NCBI RefSeq assembly: GCF_000308775.1
Contig: NZ_BAGJ01000089.1
Span: 27,900-91,899 of the forward strand
Source: Nocardia testacea NBRC 100365
Lineage (GTDB): Bacteria; Actinomycetota; Actinomycetes; Mycobacteriales; Mycobacteriaceae
Length of the DNA stretch: 64,000 bases
Reading direction: 5' to 3'
This document shows positions 1 through 8,507 of this stretch, one piece after another (within the stretch, counting starts at the first letter, position 1; each line of letters begins with the position of its first letter). The position numbers were made by a program, and so were the translations under genes. The notes under the pieces were generated by a model. That model did not search any database, was not told the DNA's origin, and was given only the letters and a program-made list of their open reading frames with translations.

Positions 1-146
1 AGATGGAGAACGGCATCGCCGCCGTCGTATCGGACGGCGAATTCGTCGGCGTCGTAGGAGACATCGGTGATGCCCGCCGACCGCATATGCCCGAACACCC
101 GCAAGGCGAATTCGCGCCGTACCCGGTCGTCGTCGATATTCGTCAT
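1..146 (-). CDS. N-terminus of an unrecognised protein (cut by the window edge)
   Basis: The reverse strand opens with an ATG at 146 and stays open to the window edge, giving 48 codons that begin MTNIDDDRVRREFALRVFGH and are rich in acidic residues. The composition (mixed Asp/Glu/Arg with hydrophobic spacing) looks like a globular cytoplasmic protein, unlike the proline/arginine-rich shadow frames on the other strand. A GAGG motif lies about 12 bases upstream of the ATG. I do not recognise the family from this fragment and give no function. Confidence 0.6.
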   Translation of the reverse strand, partial: MTNIDDDRVRREFALRVFGHMRSAGITDVSYDADEFAVRYDGGDAVLH

Positions 147-465
147 CGGAAAGAGCAACCTCACAATTCGCGGTCGGGCAATGGCAGGAAGCGCGGACAC
201 TACCCGGAATAGTTGCCGGTGATATTCCCAGCGCCGGTGCGCCCTGTCGGCCGACGCCCGGCGACGAAGTCGATCACCGGGGCGACGAAGGGGAGCAAGC
301 CGGTGATCGTGGGGCGGCCCACGCCGACCGTGGCCCACACCGACCATAGTGGGCCTCTCCGGCTGTGGCGGTCGCGTCACCGCGGGCGAGTGGCGGGCTG
401 GTTGAAGTTGTCCGATCCGGGTACGCGCCATTCGAACACTCGTTCTGCCGTGGAGAGGAGCGGTA
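147..465. other. Intergenic region, no gene seen
   Basis: This 319-base stretch separates the minus-strand gene at the window edge from the plus-strand DUF3072 gene. Short open frames exist on both strands, but all are proline/arginine-rich shadows without a ribosome binding site. It should hold the divergent promoters. No clear -35/-10 pair or hairpin was identified. Confidence 0.4.
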
Positions 466-657
466 ATGGTGCAGCAGCAACCGGAGAAGGACCGGGACCA
501 GTGGACCACCGGCGACGAGCCGATGACCGGCCCACAGGAGTCCTATCTGCACACCTTGGCCCAGGAGGCCGGGCAGCAGGTACCGGAGGGGCTGACCAAA
601 GCGCAGGCGTCACAGCTGATCGACGAACTCCAGCAGCGCACCGGCCGCGGGGTGTGA
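466..657 (+). CDS. DUF3072 domain protein
   Basis: A 63-residue soluble protein whose core reads PMTGPQESYLHTLAQEAGQQ followed by a short LTKAQASQLIDELQQR helix. This matches the DUF3072 family, small actinobacterial proteins with a helix-turn-helix-like SAP/LEM-type core and unknown function. The length is normal for the family. The ATG start is fixed by a GGAGAGGAG ribosome binding site five bases upstream. It stands alone, with no obvious operon partner. Family assignment is from recognition of the motif; the biological role is unknown. Confidence 0.8.
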   Translation: MVQQQPEKDRDQWTTGDEPMTGPQESYLHTLAQEAGQQVPEGLTKAQASQLIDELQQRTGRGV

Positions 658-755
658 TCGGCGGGCTCCGGTAGCGCAGCGGCCGCGAGGTTCGGTCGGC
701 GAACTCCGGTAACGCGGGGGTCTACCGGCGAACCCACGGCGCCCGGACGGCGGTG

Positions 756-1973
756 TCACCGGCCGGCCGGGATTCGCCGGCGGGCAGCGCGCGGATACCG
801 TCCGGCCCGGAAGGCGGCGAACGCGAGTACCGCCGATATCGCGATGACCACCGCTGCGACGGTGAACGCGGTGGCGAAGGAGTGCCCGATGACCGGGACC
901 ACGAGCAGCGGGCCGATCACCTGCCCGATCGCGTAGACCGCGGTGAGTGTCGCCGCGGCGCGCGGGACGTCCAGCCCGCGGGCGTAGTCGAGGGTCAGGA
1001 CCACCACGCCCATGAACGTGGCCCCGAATGCGACGGCGGCGACCGCCGCGGCGGCAACGCTGTGCGACGCCGCGGCGACCGCCGCCCCCGCCGCCTGCAC
1101 CGTGAGAGCGGTGATCAGCGCGGGCCCGGTCCCGATCCGGTGTGCGAGGTGATGCCAGGCCAGTGTGGCCGGTGCCGCGGCCAGCCCGACGAGCGTCCAC
1201 ACCAGCGCGCCCGCCGACGCGCTGCCGGTTCCGGCCACGGCGGCCACCAGGAAGGTGCCGATGATGATGTAGCCCACCCCCTCGGCGAAGTACGACCCGA
1301 GCAGCAGTCGCCACGCTCGCCGCGCAGGCCCTGCACTGCTATGTCCCGTGCCGAACGCGGTATCGCCCGCGCTGTCGGCCGGACCCGATTCGGAGCGGAT
1401 CTCCAATAGCCAAGCCGGCGCGAGCAGCAGTGCGGTGAGCACCGCGGACCCGAGCCACAGGCCCTGCCACGACAGATGCGGGGCGGCGAGCAGGGTGTAG
1501 ACGCCGGAGAAGGCGATCCCAATACCGACCCCCGCGAACGCCACTCCCGGTGACGCGCCCTCGTGGCGGTGGTGGGCCACCGTGGCCGCGCAGGCGATGA
1601 AAATCGCCGCGCTGGCCGCCCCCGCCAGGAACCGGAGGCCGCTCGCCACCGCCACCTGCGCGGTCGCCGCCATTCCCGCCTCGCTGGCGACCAGCACCAC
1701 CGACCACGCCAGGAACGTCGAGCGCAGGCTCAGCTGTGGCCGCCGTGTCAGCAACACCGCGCCGAGCAGGTACCCGGCGTAGTTGCCGGTCGCGATCACC
1801 GCGCCCTCGCCGGCACTCATTCCGGCCGAAGCGGTCAAGATCGGCAGCAAGGGTGTGAACACGAATCGCCCGACGCCCATCGCGGCGGCGAGCCCGGCCG
1901 CCGCGGCGATGCCCACCGCTCGGCCACGCAGTGCCGGCCCCCCGCCGCGCCGAGCGGCCCGCAGATCGGTCAT
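756..1973 (-). CDS. YbfB/YjiJ-type MFS transporter
   Basis: A 405-residue protein with about 12 hydrophobic segments. The first carries the family hallmark GVGRFVFTPLLPIL at residues ~33-46, typical of the YbfB/YjiJ (MFS_4) branch of the major facilitator superfamily. These are inner-membrane transporters whose substrates are mostly unknown. The C-terminus is a short basic tail (RYPRAARRR). It reads on the minus strand towards the DUF3072 gene; the TetR gene just upstream (2053-2631) is codirectional, with about 80 bases between them, so it could be the last gene of that MFS-TetR unit. No substrate can be assigned from sequence. Confidence 0.8.
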   Translation of the reverse strand: MTDLRAARRGGGPALRGRAVGIAAAAGLAAAMGVGRFVFTPLLPILTASAGMSAGEGAVIATGNYAGYLLGAVLLTRRPQLSLRSTFLAWSVVLVASEAGMAATAQVAVASGLRFLAGAASAAIFIACAATVAHHRHEGASPGVAFAGVGIGIAFSGVYTLLAAPHLSWQGLWLGSAVLTALLLAPAWLLEIRSESGPADSAGDTAFGTGHSSAGPARRAWRLLLGSYFAEGVGYIIIGTFLVAAVAGTGSASAGALVWTLVGLAAAPATLAWHHLAHRIGTGPALITALTVQAAGAAVAAASHSVAAAAVAAVAFGATFMGVVVLTLDYARGLDVPRAAATLTAVYAIGQVIGPLLVVPVIGHSFATAFTVAAVVIAISAVLAFAAFRAGRYPRAARRRIPAGR

Positions 1974-2052
1974 ACCCGGTAGATTACGATTCCCCGTCCC
2001 ACCCTCGGACGGCCGCGGTCGGGCACCGTGAGTGCGAGCGGGCGACCGCCGG

Positions 2053-2631
2053 TCACCCGTGGTCCGGCGCCGCGGTTTCGGTCATGGCGAGCAGTTCCGC
2101 GCGTGCCGTCTCGAGCTGCTCGGCGGTGAGGTAGGGACTGTCGGCCGCAGTGGCCAGGCCCTCGGCCGCGAAGCGGATCACCGATGTCGTGGCGGGTGCG
2201 AGGCCGTCGGCGGCGAACGCTTCGTGCAGCCGCCGTGCGTCGGCGGCGAAGAGTTCCTCGAGGTCGCGGGCCGAACCCAGGGCGACGAGCAGGCCGGTCG
2301 GGCTGAAGGCCCGGGTGACCGATTCGCTACCGCTGGTCAGGGCCCGGACGTAACCGCGGGTGAATTTCCCGGGCCGGTTCTCGGACAGGTCGATCCGCTC
2401 GTGTACCTCGGCCCACACCTTCGCGATCAGGTGTTCGGTGACCCCGGCCAGCAGCGCGCCCCGGTTCGGGAAATGGTGCATGAGACCGCCTTTCGTCACA
2501 CCGGCTGCCGTGGCGATATCGCTCAGGCTCACCCGGGCGCCGTGTTCGGCGAACATTCGTTCCGCGGCCTCGAGCACGGCCAGCCGGGTGCGTTCCTTGT
2601 CCCGGGTGAGCCCCTGGTCAGACCGGCTCAT
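2053..2631 (-). CDS. TetR family regulator
   Basis: A 192-residue protein with a classic TetR N-terminal helix-turn-helix: residues ~14-60 include RLAVLEAAERMFAEHGA and ISDIATAAGVTKGGLMHHF-like positions, with the recognition helix at VTKGGLMHHFPNR. The rest is a helical ligand-binding domain of unknown specificity. Its start overlaps the 3' end of the upstream MFS exporter gene by 14 bases, so the two are co-translated. TetR proteins encoded with an MFS pump usually repress that pump and are released by its substrate. The near-palindrome upstream of the exporter (4165-4186) is the natural operator candidate. Confidence 0.85.
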   Translation of the reverse strand: MSRSDQGLTRDKERTRLAVLEAAERMFAEHGARVSLSDIATAAGVTKGGLMHHFPNRGALLAGVTEHLIAKVWAEVHERIDLSENRPGKFTRGYVRALTSGSESVTRAFSPTGLLVALGSARDLEELFAADARRLHEAFAADGLAPATTSVIRFAAEGLATAADSPYLTAEQLETARAELLAMTETAAPDHG

Positions 2632-4162
2632 GCTGTCCCTGCTCCTTGTCCGTGGTCGGCCGCCGCGACGGGATGACGCGCCAGGCCAGCACGCCCGCGA
2701 TCACGAGCAGGGCCGCCGCGAGATACGACGTGGACTGCAGACCGGTGGTGAAGGCGTGCGCCGCACGGGTGAAGATATCGGACTCGCCCGCGACGCCCGC
2801 CGCGCCCGCGAGTGAGTCCCGGGCCGCGGCGGCCGCGTCCGGATCGGTGCCGGGCCCGAGTTCGAGGTGCGCGCGGTACCGCGCCAGCTGGATCGAACCC
2901 AGCACCGCGATACCCAGAGCGCCGCCCATCTCGTAAGCGGTCTCGGCGATGGATGAGGCGGCGCCCGCTCGCTCCGCGGGCACCGCGGTGACCACCGCGT
3001 CCGTCGACAGCGTCATGGCCACGCCGACGCCGAGGCCGAGGACGGCCAGGGCGATACCGAGCCCCCAGAAACCGGATGAGGTGGCGGCCCACCCGATCCC
3101 GGCCAGACCGGCGGCGGCCACCAGCAGCGCGCCGCCGATGGTCCGCCCGGCCCCGAGCCGGGACACGAGGAGGCCGACCACGGCGATGACGGCCATGGAG
3201 GCCAGCGTTGTCGGCAGTTCGGCCAGCCCGGCCTGCAGTGGCCCGTACCCGCGGACGAGTTGCAGGTACTGGGAGAAGAAGAACAGCAGCCCGAGAAACG
3301 CGAAGATCGACAGGGCGGTGGAGAGCACGGCACCGGTGAAGGCGGGCATCCGGAACAACGAGATATCCACCAGCGGAAGGGCCAGCCGCGACTGTCTGCG
3401 CAGGAAGAGCAGACCGCCGCCCGCGCCGATCAGCGCCGCGATCGCAACTGTCGCGTCGAGGCCGGTGCCGGCCCAGTGTTTCACCGCGTAGACCAGCGGC
3501 ACGATGGCGACGATCGACAGCATCGAGGACAGCCAGTCCACCGCATGCCCGCCGGTGCCGCGGGATTCCGGCAACAGGAGCGCGCCCGCGACCAGGACGA
3601 CGGCCATGACCGGCACATTGATGAGGAATACCGAACCCCACCAGAAATGTTCGAGGAGCACACCGCCGATCAGCGGCCCGGCGGCCGCGCCCGCCGTGGC
3701 GCCGGCCGACCATACGGCGATGGCCGTCGTCCGTTGCCGCGGATCGGTGAACACGGCACGCACGATGGACAGGGTCGACGGCATCAAAGTCGCCCCGGCC
3801 ACCCCGAGCAGCGCTCGCGCGGCAATGAGGATTTCGGCGTTCGGCGCCAGGGCGGCGAGGACGGAGGCGGCGCCGAACGCGGCGGCGCCGATCAGCAGGA
3901 GGCGTTTGCGTCCGATCCGGTCGGCGAGATTGCCCATGGTGATGAGCAGTCCGGCCAGGACGAACCCGTAGATGTCGCCGATCCACAGGAGTTGGGTCGC
4001 GGTGGGCCGGATATCGGCGGTGAGTGCCGGAACCGCGAGGTAGAGCACGGTTCCATCGATGGCGAGCAGCAGCACCACGCTGACCAGCGCGGCCAGGGCC
4101 GCCCATTCACGGCGGCCCGCCCGGGTGCCGGCGGTTTCCACGGCTTCGCTCATTCCTCCCAC
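2618..4162 (-). CDS. DHA2-type MFS multidrug exporter (14 TM)
   Basis: A 514-residue membrane protein of the EmrB/QacA drug:proton antiporter branch. The first membrane segment contains LLAIDGTVLYLAVPAL and is followed by a motif A loop (GNLADRIGRKRLL) and motif C (GVAGATLMPSTLS). The length fits the 14-segment DHA2 type. It is the first gene of a two-gene unit with the TetR gene at 2053-2631 (14-base overlap). The start is uncertain: GTG at 4162 is used here, but ATG at 4153 (MSEAVE) is also possible, with GGGAGGA unusually close to it. The promoter contains a reverse-strand TATAAC overlapped by an inverted repeat. Confidence 0.85.
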   Translation of the reverse strand: MGGMSEAVETAGTRAGRREWAALAALVSVVLLLAIDGTVLYLAVPALTADIRPTATQLLWIGDIYGFVLAGLLITMGNLADRIGRKRLLLIGAAAFGAASVLAALAPNAEILIAARALLGVAGATLMPSTLSIVRAVFTDPRQRTTAIAVWSAGATAGAAAGPLIGGVLLEHFWWGSVFLINVPVMAVVLVAGALLLPESRGTGGHAVDWLSSMLSIVAIVPLVYAVKHWAGTGLDATVAIAALIGAGGGLLFLRRQSRLALPLVDISLFRMPAFTGAVLSTALSIFAFLGLLFFFSQYLQLVRGYGPLQAGLAELPTTLASMAVIAVVGLLVSRLGAGRTIGGALLVAAAGLAGIGWAATSSGFWGLGIALAVLGLGVGVAMTLSTDAVVTAVPAERAGAASSIAETAYEMGGALGIAVLGSIQLARYRAHLELGPGTDPDAAAAARDSLAGAAGVAGESDIFTRAAHAFTTGLQSTSYLAAALLVIAGVLAWRVIPSRRPTTDKEQGQHEPV

Positions 4163-4164
4163 AC

Positions 4165-4186
4165 TAACAGTCCATATGGAAGGTTA
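4165..4186. promoter_or_regulatory. Inverted-repeat operator at the MFS-TetR promoter
   Basis: The segment AACAGTCCATATGGAAGGTT (4166-4185) is an imperfect palindrome centred on TCCATATGGA, with AAC/GTT flanks and one further matched T/A pair outside. It overlaps a reverse-strand TATAAC -10-like element and lies directly against the exporter start. AT-rich palindromes like this are unusual in this GC-rich DNA. TetR autoregulation is an inference from position. Confidence 0.6.
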
Positions 4187-4279
4187 TAGAATCTGAACGG
4201 TTTGTTCGGTCACACGCGGTGGTCGGCGTTCCGCCGTCCGTGGGCGCTGCTCGGCTGGGCCGGCCGCTAGCGTTTCGGT

Positions 4280-5014
4280 ATGACGGTGACGTGGGAAGAG
4301 ATGGGGTGGGAGCGGCTCGCGGACGGGGTGGGGCGATGCCGGTTGCCGGTATGGGACTGCACGGCGGGATTGATCGTGGGGGAGGATTCGGCACTGGTGG
4401 TCGATACCGGGTCGAGCCTCGCGGAGGGCGCCCGGGTGCGGGATCGGGCACAGCGGCTGGCGGGCCGGGATATCACCGGTGTCGTGCTGACCCATCAGCA
4501 CTTCGACCATGTCTTCGGTGCCGCGGCGTTCGGGCCCGCGCCGGTCTTCGCCGCGGACGGTGCGCAGGCGCTGTACCGGGAAGCACGCGAGGAGTTGTAT
4601 GCCGACGCCGTGCGCAACGGACTCGACACGACCGCGGCCCGGGCGGCCGCCGATGCCCTGGTCCGGCCCGGTGAGTACGTCCGGGACGTGACCGTGCTGG
4701 CGCGCGGCGCCGGTCGCGATGTCCTGCTGGTCCGTATCGGTCCCGGACACACCGGGCACGATCTCGCGGTCGTGGTGCCCGGCGACCCCACGGTGGTGTT
4801 CTGCGGTGATCTCGTCGAGGAGTCGGGCGAACCGCAGGCCGGGCCCGACGCCGTCGGGTCGCGGTGGCCCGCCGCCATCGACCGGTTGCTCGAGCTGGGT
4901 GGCGAGGACGCGGTGTACGTGCCCGGGCACGGCGCGGCGGTGGACGCGGACTTCCTTCGCAGACAGCGTGACGATCTGGTCACCCGCTTCGGAGTGGACG
5001 AACCCACCCTGTAG
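4280..5014 (+). CDS. MBL-fold metallo-hydrolase
   Basis: A 244-residue metallo-beta-lactamase-fold hydrolase. The metal motif HxHxDH is complete at residues 72-77 (THQHFDH), followed by a third metal His in GPGHTGHD, the bridging Asp in FCGDLVEESG and a late His in YVPGHGAAVD. These residues bind two metal ions in the family. The substrate is not evident; related proteins are annotated as glyoxalase-like or lactonase-like hydrolases. It has no signal peptide and is predicted cytoplasmic. It reads divergently from the MFS-TetR unit, so both may respond to the operator between them. Confidence 0.8.
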   Translation: MTVTWEEMGWERLADGVGRCRLPVWDCTAGLIVGEDSALVVDTGSSLAEGARVRDRAQRLAGRDITGVVLTHQHFDHVFGAAAFGPAPVFAADGAQALYREAREELYADAVRNGLDTTAARAAADALVRPGEYVRDVTVLARGAGRDVLLVRIGPGHTGHDLAVVVPGDPTVVFCGDLVEESGEPQAGPDAVGSRWPAAIDRLLELGGEDAVYVPGHGAAVDADFLRRQRDDLVTRFGVDEPTL

Positions 5015-5138
5015 CGCCGGCCGCCACGCCATTCCCGACGCGACTGTGAGCCGGGGAGTTTTGCGGGTATGTGCGACATAGGAACTCGGCGAAGCCGCTC
5101 GGGTGTCACCGGTTCCGACGGAACATCAGGAGGTTCTC

Positions 5139-5342
5139 ATGCTCGCCATCGCCGCCGCCGTCGCGTTCGGCCTCGCGCTCCTTTTCGATCTGACGGATGC
5201 CGACCTGGGTGAGTCGATCACCGGCGGCACCTTCGTCACCCTCGGATTGCTGCTGATCGCCCTGCATCTCGCGGGATTCGGTACCGGTGCGCGCGCCGGA
5301 ACCGGGGGCCGCTCCTGGAACTGGCGACGCGTCCGCCGCTGA
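5139..5342 (+). CDS. Small membrane protein, function unknown
   Basis: A 67-residue protein with two hydrophobic segments (LAIAAAVAFGLALLF near residues 2-16 and TFVTLGLLLIALHLAGF near 32-48) separated by a short DLTDADLGESITGG loop, ending in a basic tail RSWNWRRVRR. The ATG at 5139 is chosen because AGGAGG lies five bases upstream; an upstream in-frame GTG would add 12 residues but has no such site. The layout resembles small actinobacterial membrane proteins of unknown role. No family is recognised with confidence. Confidence 0.7.
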   Translation: MLAIAAAVAFGLALLFDLTDADLGESITGGTFVTLGLLLIALHLAGFGTGARAGTGGRSWNWRRVRR

Positions 5343-5431
5343 CCCGGCCGGGCCCCGCGATTCCGGCCCGGACCCCACGATCCCCTGCGTAGTGTGCGAT
5401 CCGGAAGTTCGTTCGCACACAAGGAGTTTCC

Positions 5432-6313
5432 GTGGCGTCCTCCCTTTCGAAACGCCTGGGCGCGCTTTTCGCCGCCTCCTGCGCGGCACTGTCGCTCGTG
5501 GTATCGGCAACGGGCCCCGCCGCCGCCGACGAAAAGTCCCCCGGAGGTCCGGGCGGCGCGGCCCTCGCCTGTTCGACCGCGCCGACCACCGGCAACCTGA
5601 AGGTCGACGGTTTCGACGGCCGGTACTATCTCGTGCACGTCCCCGCCGGGATATCCGCCGGCGGCGCACCGCTGGTGGTCGTCGTCCACGGTGGTTACAG
5701 CACTCCGGAGACCATCGCCTCCGTGTCGGGCTGGAATACGATCGCCGATCAGCAGAAGGCCATCGTGATCTATCCGCGCGGCAGCAAACCGGAGAGCCCC
5801 GGCTGGGGGTGGGACGCCGGCGAGGGCGCCTACGACATCACCCATATCCAGAAGGTGGTGTCCGACGTCCGCGCGAAATACTGCGTGGATCCGAAACGCA
5901 TCCATCTGTCGGGCCATTCCAACGGCGGGCAGATGGCCTCTCGCGTCGCCTGCACGGACCCGGGTCTCATCGCCTCGGGTGCGGTCTACGCGCCCGCGCC
6001 GCCGCCGACGGGCTGCGACCCGGCGCGGGCGGTCTCCTGGGGCGTCTTCGCTTCGGCGAACGACACCACCGTGGTCGAGCCCATCGCCTACAGCCATGTC
6101 GTGTACTGGAGCTGGGAGAATCGTCCCTGCCAGAACGAGCAGCCCGACGGCGGGACCGATGTCAAGGATTCGAAGCGCTGGGACTGTGCGTCCGGCACCC
6201 AGGTGCTGTGGCGGGTCTACAACGGCGGCAGCCATGCCTGGCCGACGGGCACCCGGCGCACCGAGATCCTGAACCGGATGTGGCAGCTGTTCACAGCCCA
6301 TCCGCATCCGTAG
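5432..6313 (+). CDS. Secreted PHB depolymerase-type esterase
   Basis: A 293-residue exported alpha/beta-hydrolase of the LpqC / poly(3-hydroxybutyrate) depolymerase family. A signal peptide covers about residues 1-33 (cleavage near AAA-DE). The nucleophile elbow GHSNGG places the catalytic Ser at 163, the oxyanion region is VVVVHGGY near residues 82-89, and the late His is in NGGSHAWP. Two cysteine pairs probably form disulfides. The GTG start is supported by AAGGAG six bases upstream. Family members hydrolyse short polyester or acyl-ester substrates outside the cell; the true substrate here is unknown. Confidence 0.85.
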   Translation: MASSLSKRLGALFAASCAALSLVVSATGPAAADEKSPGGPGGAALACSTAPTTGNLKVDGFDGRYYLVHVPAGISAGGAPLVVVVHGGYSTPETIASVSGWNTIADQQKAIVIYPRGSKPESPGWGWDAGEGAYDITHIQKVVSDVRAKYCVDPKRIHLSGHSNGGQMASRVACTDPGLIASGAVYAPAPPPTGCDPARAVSWGVFASANDTTVVEPIAYSHVVYWSWENRPCQNEQPDGGTDVKDSKRWDCASGTQVLWRVYNGGSHAWPTGTRRTEILNRMWQLFTAHPHP

Positions 6314-6428
6314 CCGCCCGGCCGGGCAGTGAGCCGGCGATAGTCCGCGGCGCGGGACGCGATTCCGGGCGGGATCGCCACCGGTCTATTCCGGCACGCG
6401 ACCGGAACCTTCCGCGACGATGACAGCA

Positions 6429-6466
6429 CGACGGCGGCCGCCCGGAAGTCCGGACGGCCGCCGTCG
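6429..6466. terminator. Bidirectional hairpin terminator
   Basis: A perfect 12-bp stem, CGACGGCGGCCG pairing with its complement at 6455-6466, encloses a 14-base loop that can itself pair. It sits between the convergent esterase and CsbD-like genes. There is no long T tract, as is usual in actinobacteria. Confidence 0.65.
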
Positions 6467-6524
6467 GGTGTTCGATGGCCGGTGCGCCGTGACGAGGCGC
6501 TCGGGTCCGGCAGGCGAATCGCCG

Positions 6525-6767
6525 CTACCGTCCCTGATGCGACTTCTGCCGCGCTTCCTGTACGTCGGCTTCGGAGCGGGCCTTCTCGGCTTCGGCTTCC
6601 TTCTCCGCGACCTCACGCTGTGCTTCGGCCTTGTCCTGCTGGGCGATGCCCTCGTCGCGTAGGTCCTTGTTGTCGAGGAGGGTGCCGCCCACTTCCTTGG
6701 CTTTGCCCTTCACGCCCTCGACGACGCCTTCCAATCCTTCCCGGGGACCGGTCTGCTTCTCGGCCAC
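6525..6767 (-). CDS. CsbD-like / microaggregate-binding-type stress protein
   Basis: An 80-residue hydrophilic protein. Residues ~8-45 (GPREGLEGVVEGVKGKAKEV) match the glycine/lysine-rich helix of CsbD and mycobacterial microaggregate-binding protein 1. The rest is a highly charged Ala/Glu/Lys/Gln helix likely to form a coiled coil. Such proteins accumulate under general stress and have no known enzyme activity. The GTG start at 6767 follows GGAGG by eight bases; longer upstream readings have no site. It stands alone between convergent and divergent neighbours. Confidence 0.75.
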   Translation of the reverse strand: MAEKQTGPREGLEGVVEGVKGKAKEVGGTLLDNKDLRDEGIAQQDKAEAQREVAEKEAEAEKARSEADVQEARQKSHQGR

Positions 6768-6931
6768 GATATCTACCTCCGCATGTTCGGTGCTGGTGGA
6801 TATACGCGACGTACCCGGAGGTCGGAGGTTCAATCGGTGATCTTCCCTGCGGCCGCGCAGTGGCAGGAATGTACTCGATGATGTCTTTCCGGACTCTCGT
6901 CTGCGGGTGCCGATACGGCCACGCTGAAGCC

Positions 6932-7771
6932 ATGAGCGCAACCATTCCACCGCGCGTACGGCGGACCGCCGTACCGGTCGACGGCCGAGCGGCCAGTTAC
7001 CTGACCGTGGAGCAGGACGGGCCCACCGTGCTGCTGCTCCACGGAACGTACTGGAGCCGCGTGTGGCTTCCGGTGCTGGGCGGACTCGCGGCGGCGGGGC
7101 TGCGGCCCCTCGCGGTCGACCTTCCCGGGCTGGGCCGATCGGAAGGCGAACTCACCACGGATACCGCCACCGTTCCCGCGCTGGCGGCATGGGTACGGCG
7201 ATTCGTCTCCGCGATGGGGATCACCGGGCCGATCGCCCTGGGCGGCCACGATATCGGCGGTGCCGTGGCCCAGCATCTCCTCGTCCACGACGGTTTCGAT
7301 GTGTCCGGCCTCGCGCTGGTCAACTCGGTGCTCTACGACTCCTGGCCCGCACCACACGTGGCGCGATTCGCGGACCCGGCGGTGGCCGCCGCCGCCACCG
7401 CCGAGGAGTTTCTGGAAGCGCGCCGGCGGGCCGTGGCGTCGGCGCTCGCCGATGCCGCCACCGCGGAACTGGTCACCGAGTATGTGGATCCGTGGACCGA
7501 CCCGAGGGTTCGCCGCTCCTGGCTGGCGCTCGCGCGGGCGGCCGACCACCGCTACACCCTCGATCTCGTGCCCCTGCTACGGCGTTGCCGGACACCCAAG
7601 CTTTTGGTCTGGGGTGTGGACGACCGGTTCGAAAGCATCGATTACGCCGAGAAGTTCGCCGCGGAGATTCCGCGTACCGAGCTCGTCCGCATTCGCGGGG
7701 CCGATCATATCCCCACGGAAAGCGCCCCCGGCCGGATCGCCCGTGTCATGGGCGATTTCTTCACGGTGTAG
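6932..7771 (+). CDS. Alpha/beta hydrolase with Asp nucleophile
   Basis: A 279-residue alpha/beta-hydrolase of the haloalkane dehalogenase / epoxide hydrolase type. The nucleophile elbow is GGHDIGG with Asp107 in place of Ser. The oxyanion-hole motif is HGTYW at residues 37-41, and the acid and His are in GVDDRF and GADHIP. The Asp nucleophile is expected for cleavage of C-halogen or epoxide bonds through an alkyl-enzyme ester, but several such actinobacterial proteins are uncharacterised. The ATG at 6932 was chosen over the much longer upstream reading, which is arginine-rich shadow. It is convergent with a TetR gene. Confidence 0.8.
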   Translation: MSATIPPRVRRTAVPVDGRAASYLTVEQDGPTVLLLHGTYWSRVWLPVLGGLAAAGLRPLAVDLPGLGRSEGELTTDTATVPALAAWVRRFVSAMGITGPIALGGHDIGGAVAQHLLVHDGFDVSGLALVNSVLYDSWPAPHVARFADPAVAAAATAEEFLEARRRAVASALADAATAELVTEYVDPWTDPRVRRSWLALARAADHRYTLDLVPLLRRCRTPKLLVWGVDDRFESIDYAEKFAAEIPRTELVRIRGADHIPTESAPGRIARVMGDFFTV

Positions 7772-7813
7772 CAGCCGTGGGGCCGGACGTGTCCCGGTAA
7801 CGAGACGCTGCGA

Positions 7814-8437
7814 TCACCCGTCGAGCAGCTGGCGGACGAGCACGTGACTCCACCACTGCTCGACCCGCTCCGGGGACCAGCCGCGTTCACGGGTGAGCAC
7901 GGTGTAGACGTCGATATTGCACAGGGCGGCATAGGTGTCGACGGCGGTGGACAGATCCACTCCGGAGCGGAGTGTGCCCGTGGGCCAGGCCGAGAAGACT
8001 TCCTCCCGGATGCCGTCGGCGGCCCGGCGGACCCGGGTGTAGAGGGTGGCCAGGTCGGCCTCGGTCCGCCCGGCCTCACGGATCAGTCCGATGAGGTCGC
8101 CGGACCTTTCGAAGAGCCTGCGGTCGTAGCCGGCCATTGCGGCGAGTTGCCGCGTGGGTTCGGCCGACTCCAATTCGCCCAGCAGCCGGGCCGGGTCGGC
8201 CGGCAGGTCCGCGGCTTCCACCAGCGCCCACACCAGACCGGTCTTGTTCCCGTACGCGGCGTAGACGGTCGGCACCGACACCCCTGCCTCCTGTGCCACT
8301 TCCCGCACGGTCGTCGCCCCCCAGCCCCGTGCGACGAACAGGCGACGAGCCGCCTCGGCGATCTCCGCCCGCGTGCGCTGCGCTTGCGCTTGCCGTCGCA
8401 GCGAATCGTAGCCGCGGCGGGGGGTCGAGTCGGTCAC
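7814..8437 (-). CDS. TetR family regulator
   Basis: A 207-residue regulator. The helix-turn-helix occupies about residues 20-65 (RAEIAEAARRLFVARGWGAT, then VREVAQEAGVSVPTVYAAYG). The C-terminal half is helical with a QWWSHVLVRQLL end, typical of TetR ligand-binding domains. The GTG start at 8437 is chosen because GGAGG is six bases upstream; an ATG at 8470 would add 11 residues but lies inside the probable operator. It is divergent from the membrane protein at 8508, with only 70 bases between starts, so it probably controls that gene and itself. Confidence 0.85.
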   Translation of the reverse strand: MTDSTPRRGYDSLRRQAQAQRTRAEIAEAARRLFVARGWGATTVREVAQEAGVSVPTVYAAYGNKTGLVWALVEAADLPADPARLLGELESAEPTRQLAAMAGYDRRLFERSGDLIGLIREAGRTEADLATLYTRVRRAADGIREEVFSAWPTGTLRSGVDLSTAVDTYAALCNIDVYTVLTRERGWSPERVEQWWSHVLVRQLLDG

Positions 8438-8459
8438 TTGCGCCTCCGGTCTTCCGCTC

Positions 8460-8479
8460 CTTATATTCATAATAATAAG
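8460..8479. promoter_or_regulatory. AT-rich inverted repeat between divergent TetR and membrane-protein genes
   Basis: CTTATATTCATAATAATAAG is an imperfect palindrome (CTTAT arms paired with ATAAG) in the 70-base space between the two divergent starts. It is markedly AT-rich against its surroundings. Its position and symmetry suit a TetR-type operator overlapping both promoters. Regulation is inferred. Confidence 0.5.
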
Positions 8480-8507
8480 CGTAAACCGAATATGGGAGGT
8501 CGACGCC

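Noticed and set aside
2646..4189. Long plus-strand and alternate minus-strand frames over the MFS gene
   Set aside because: Composition is arginine/proline-rich without ribosome binding sites; the 14-segment exporter frame explains the region.
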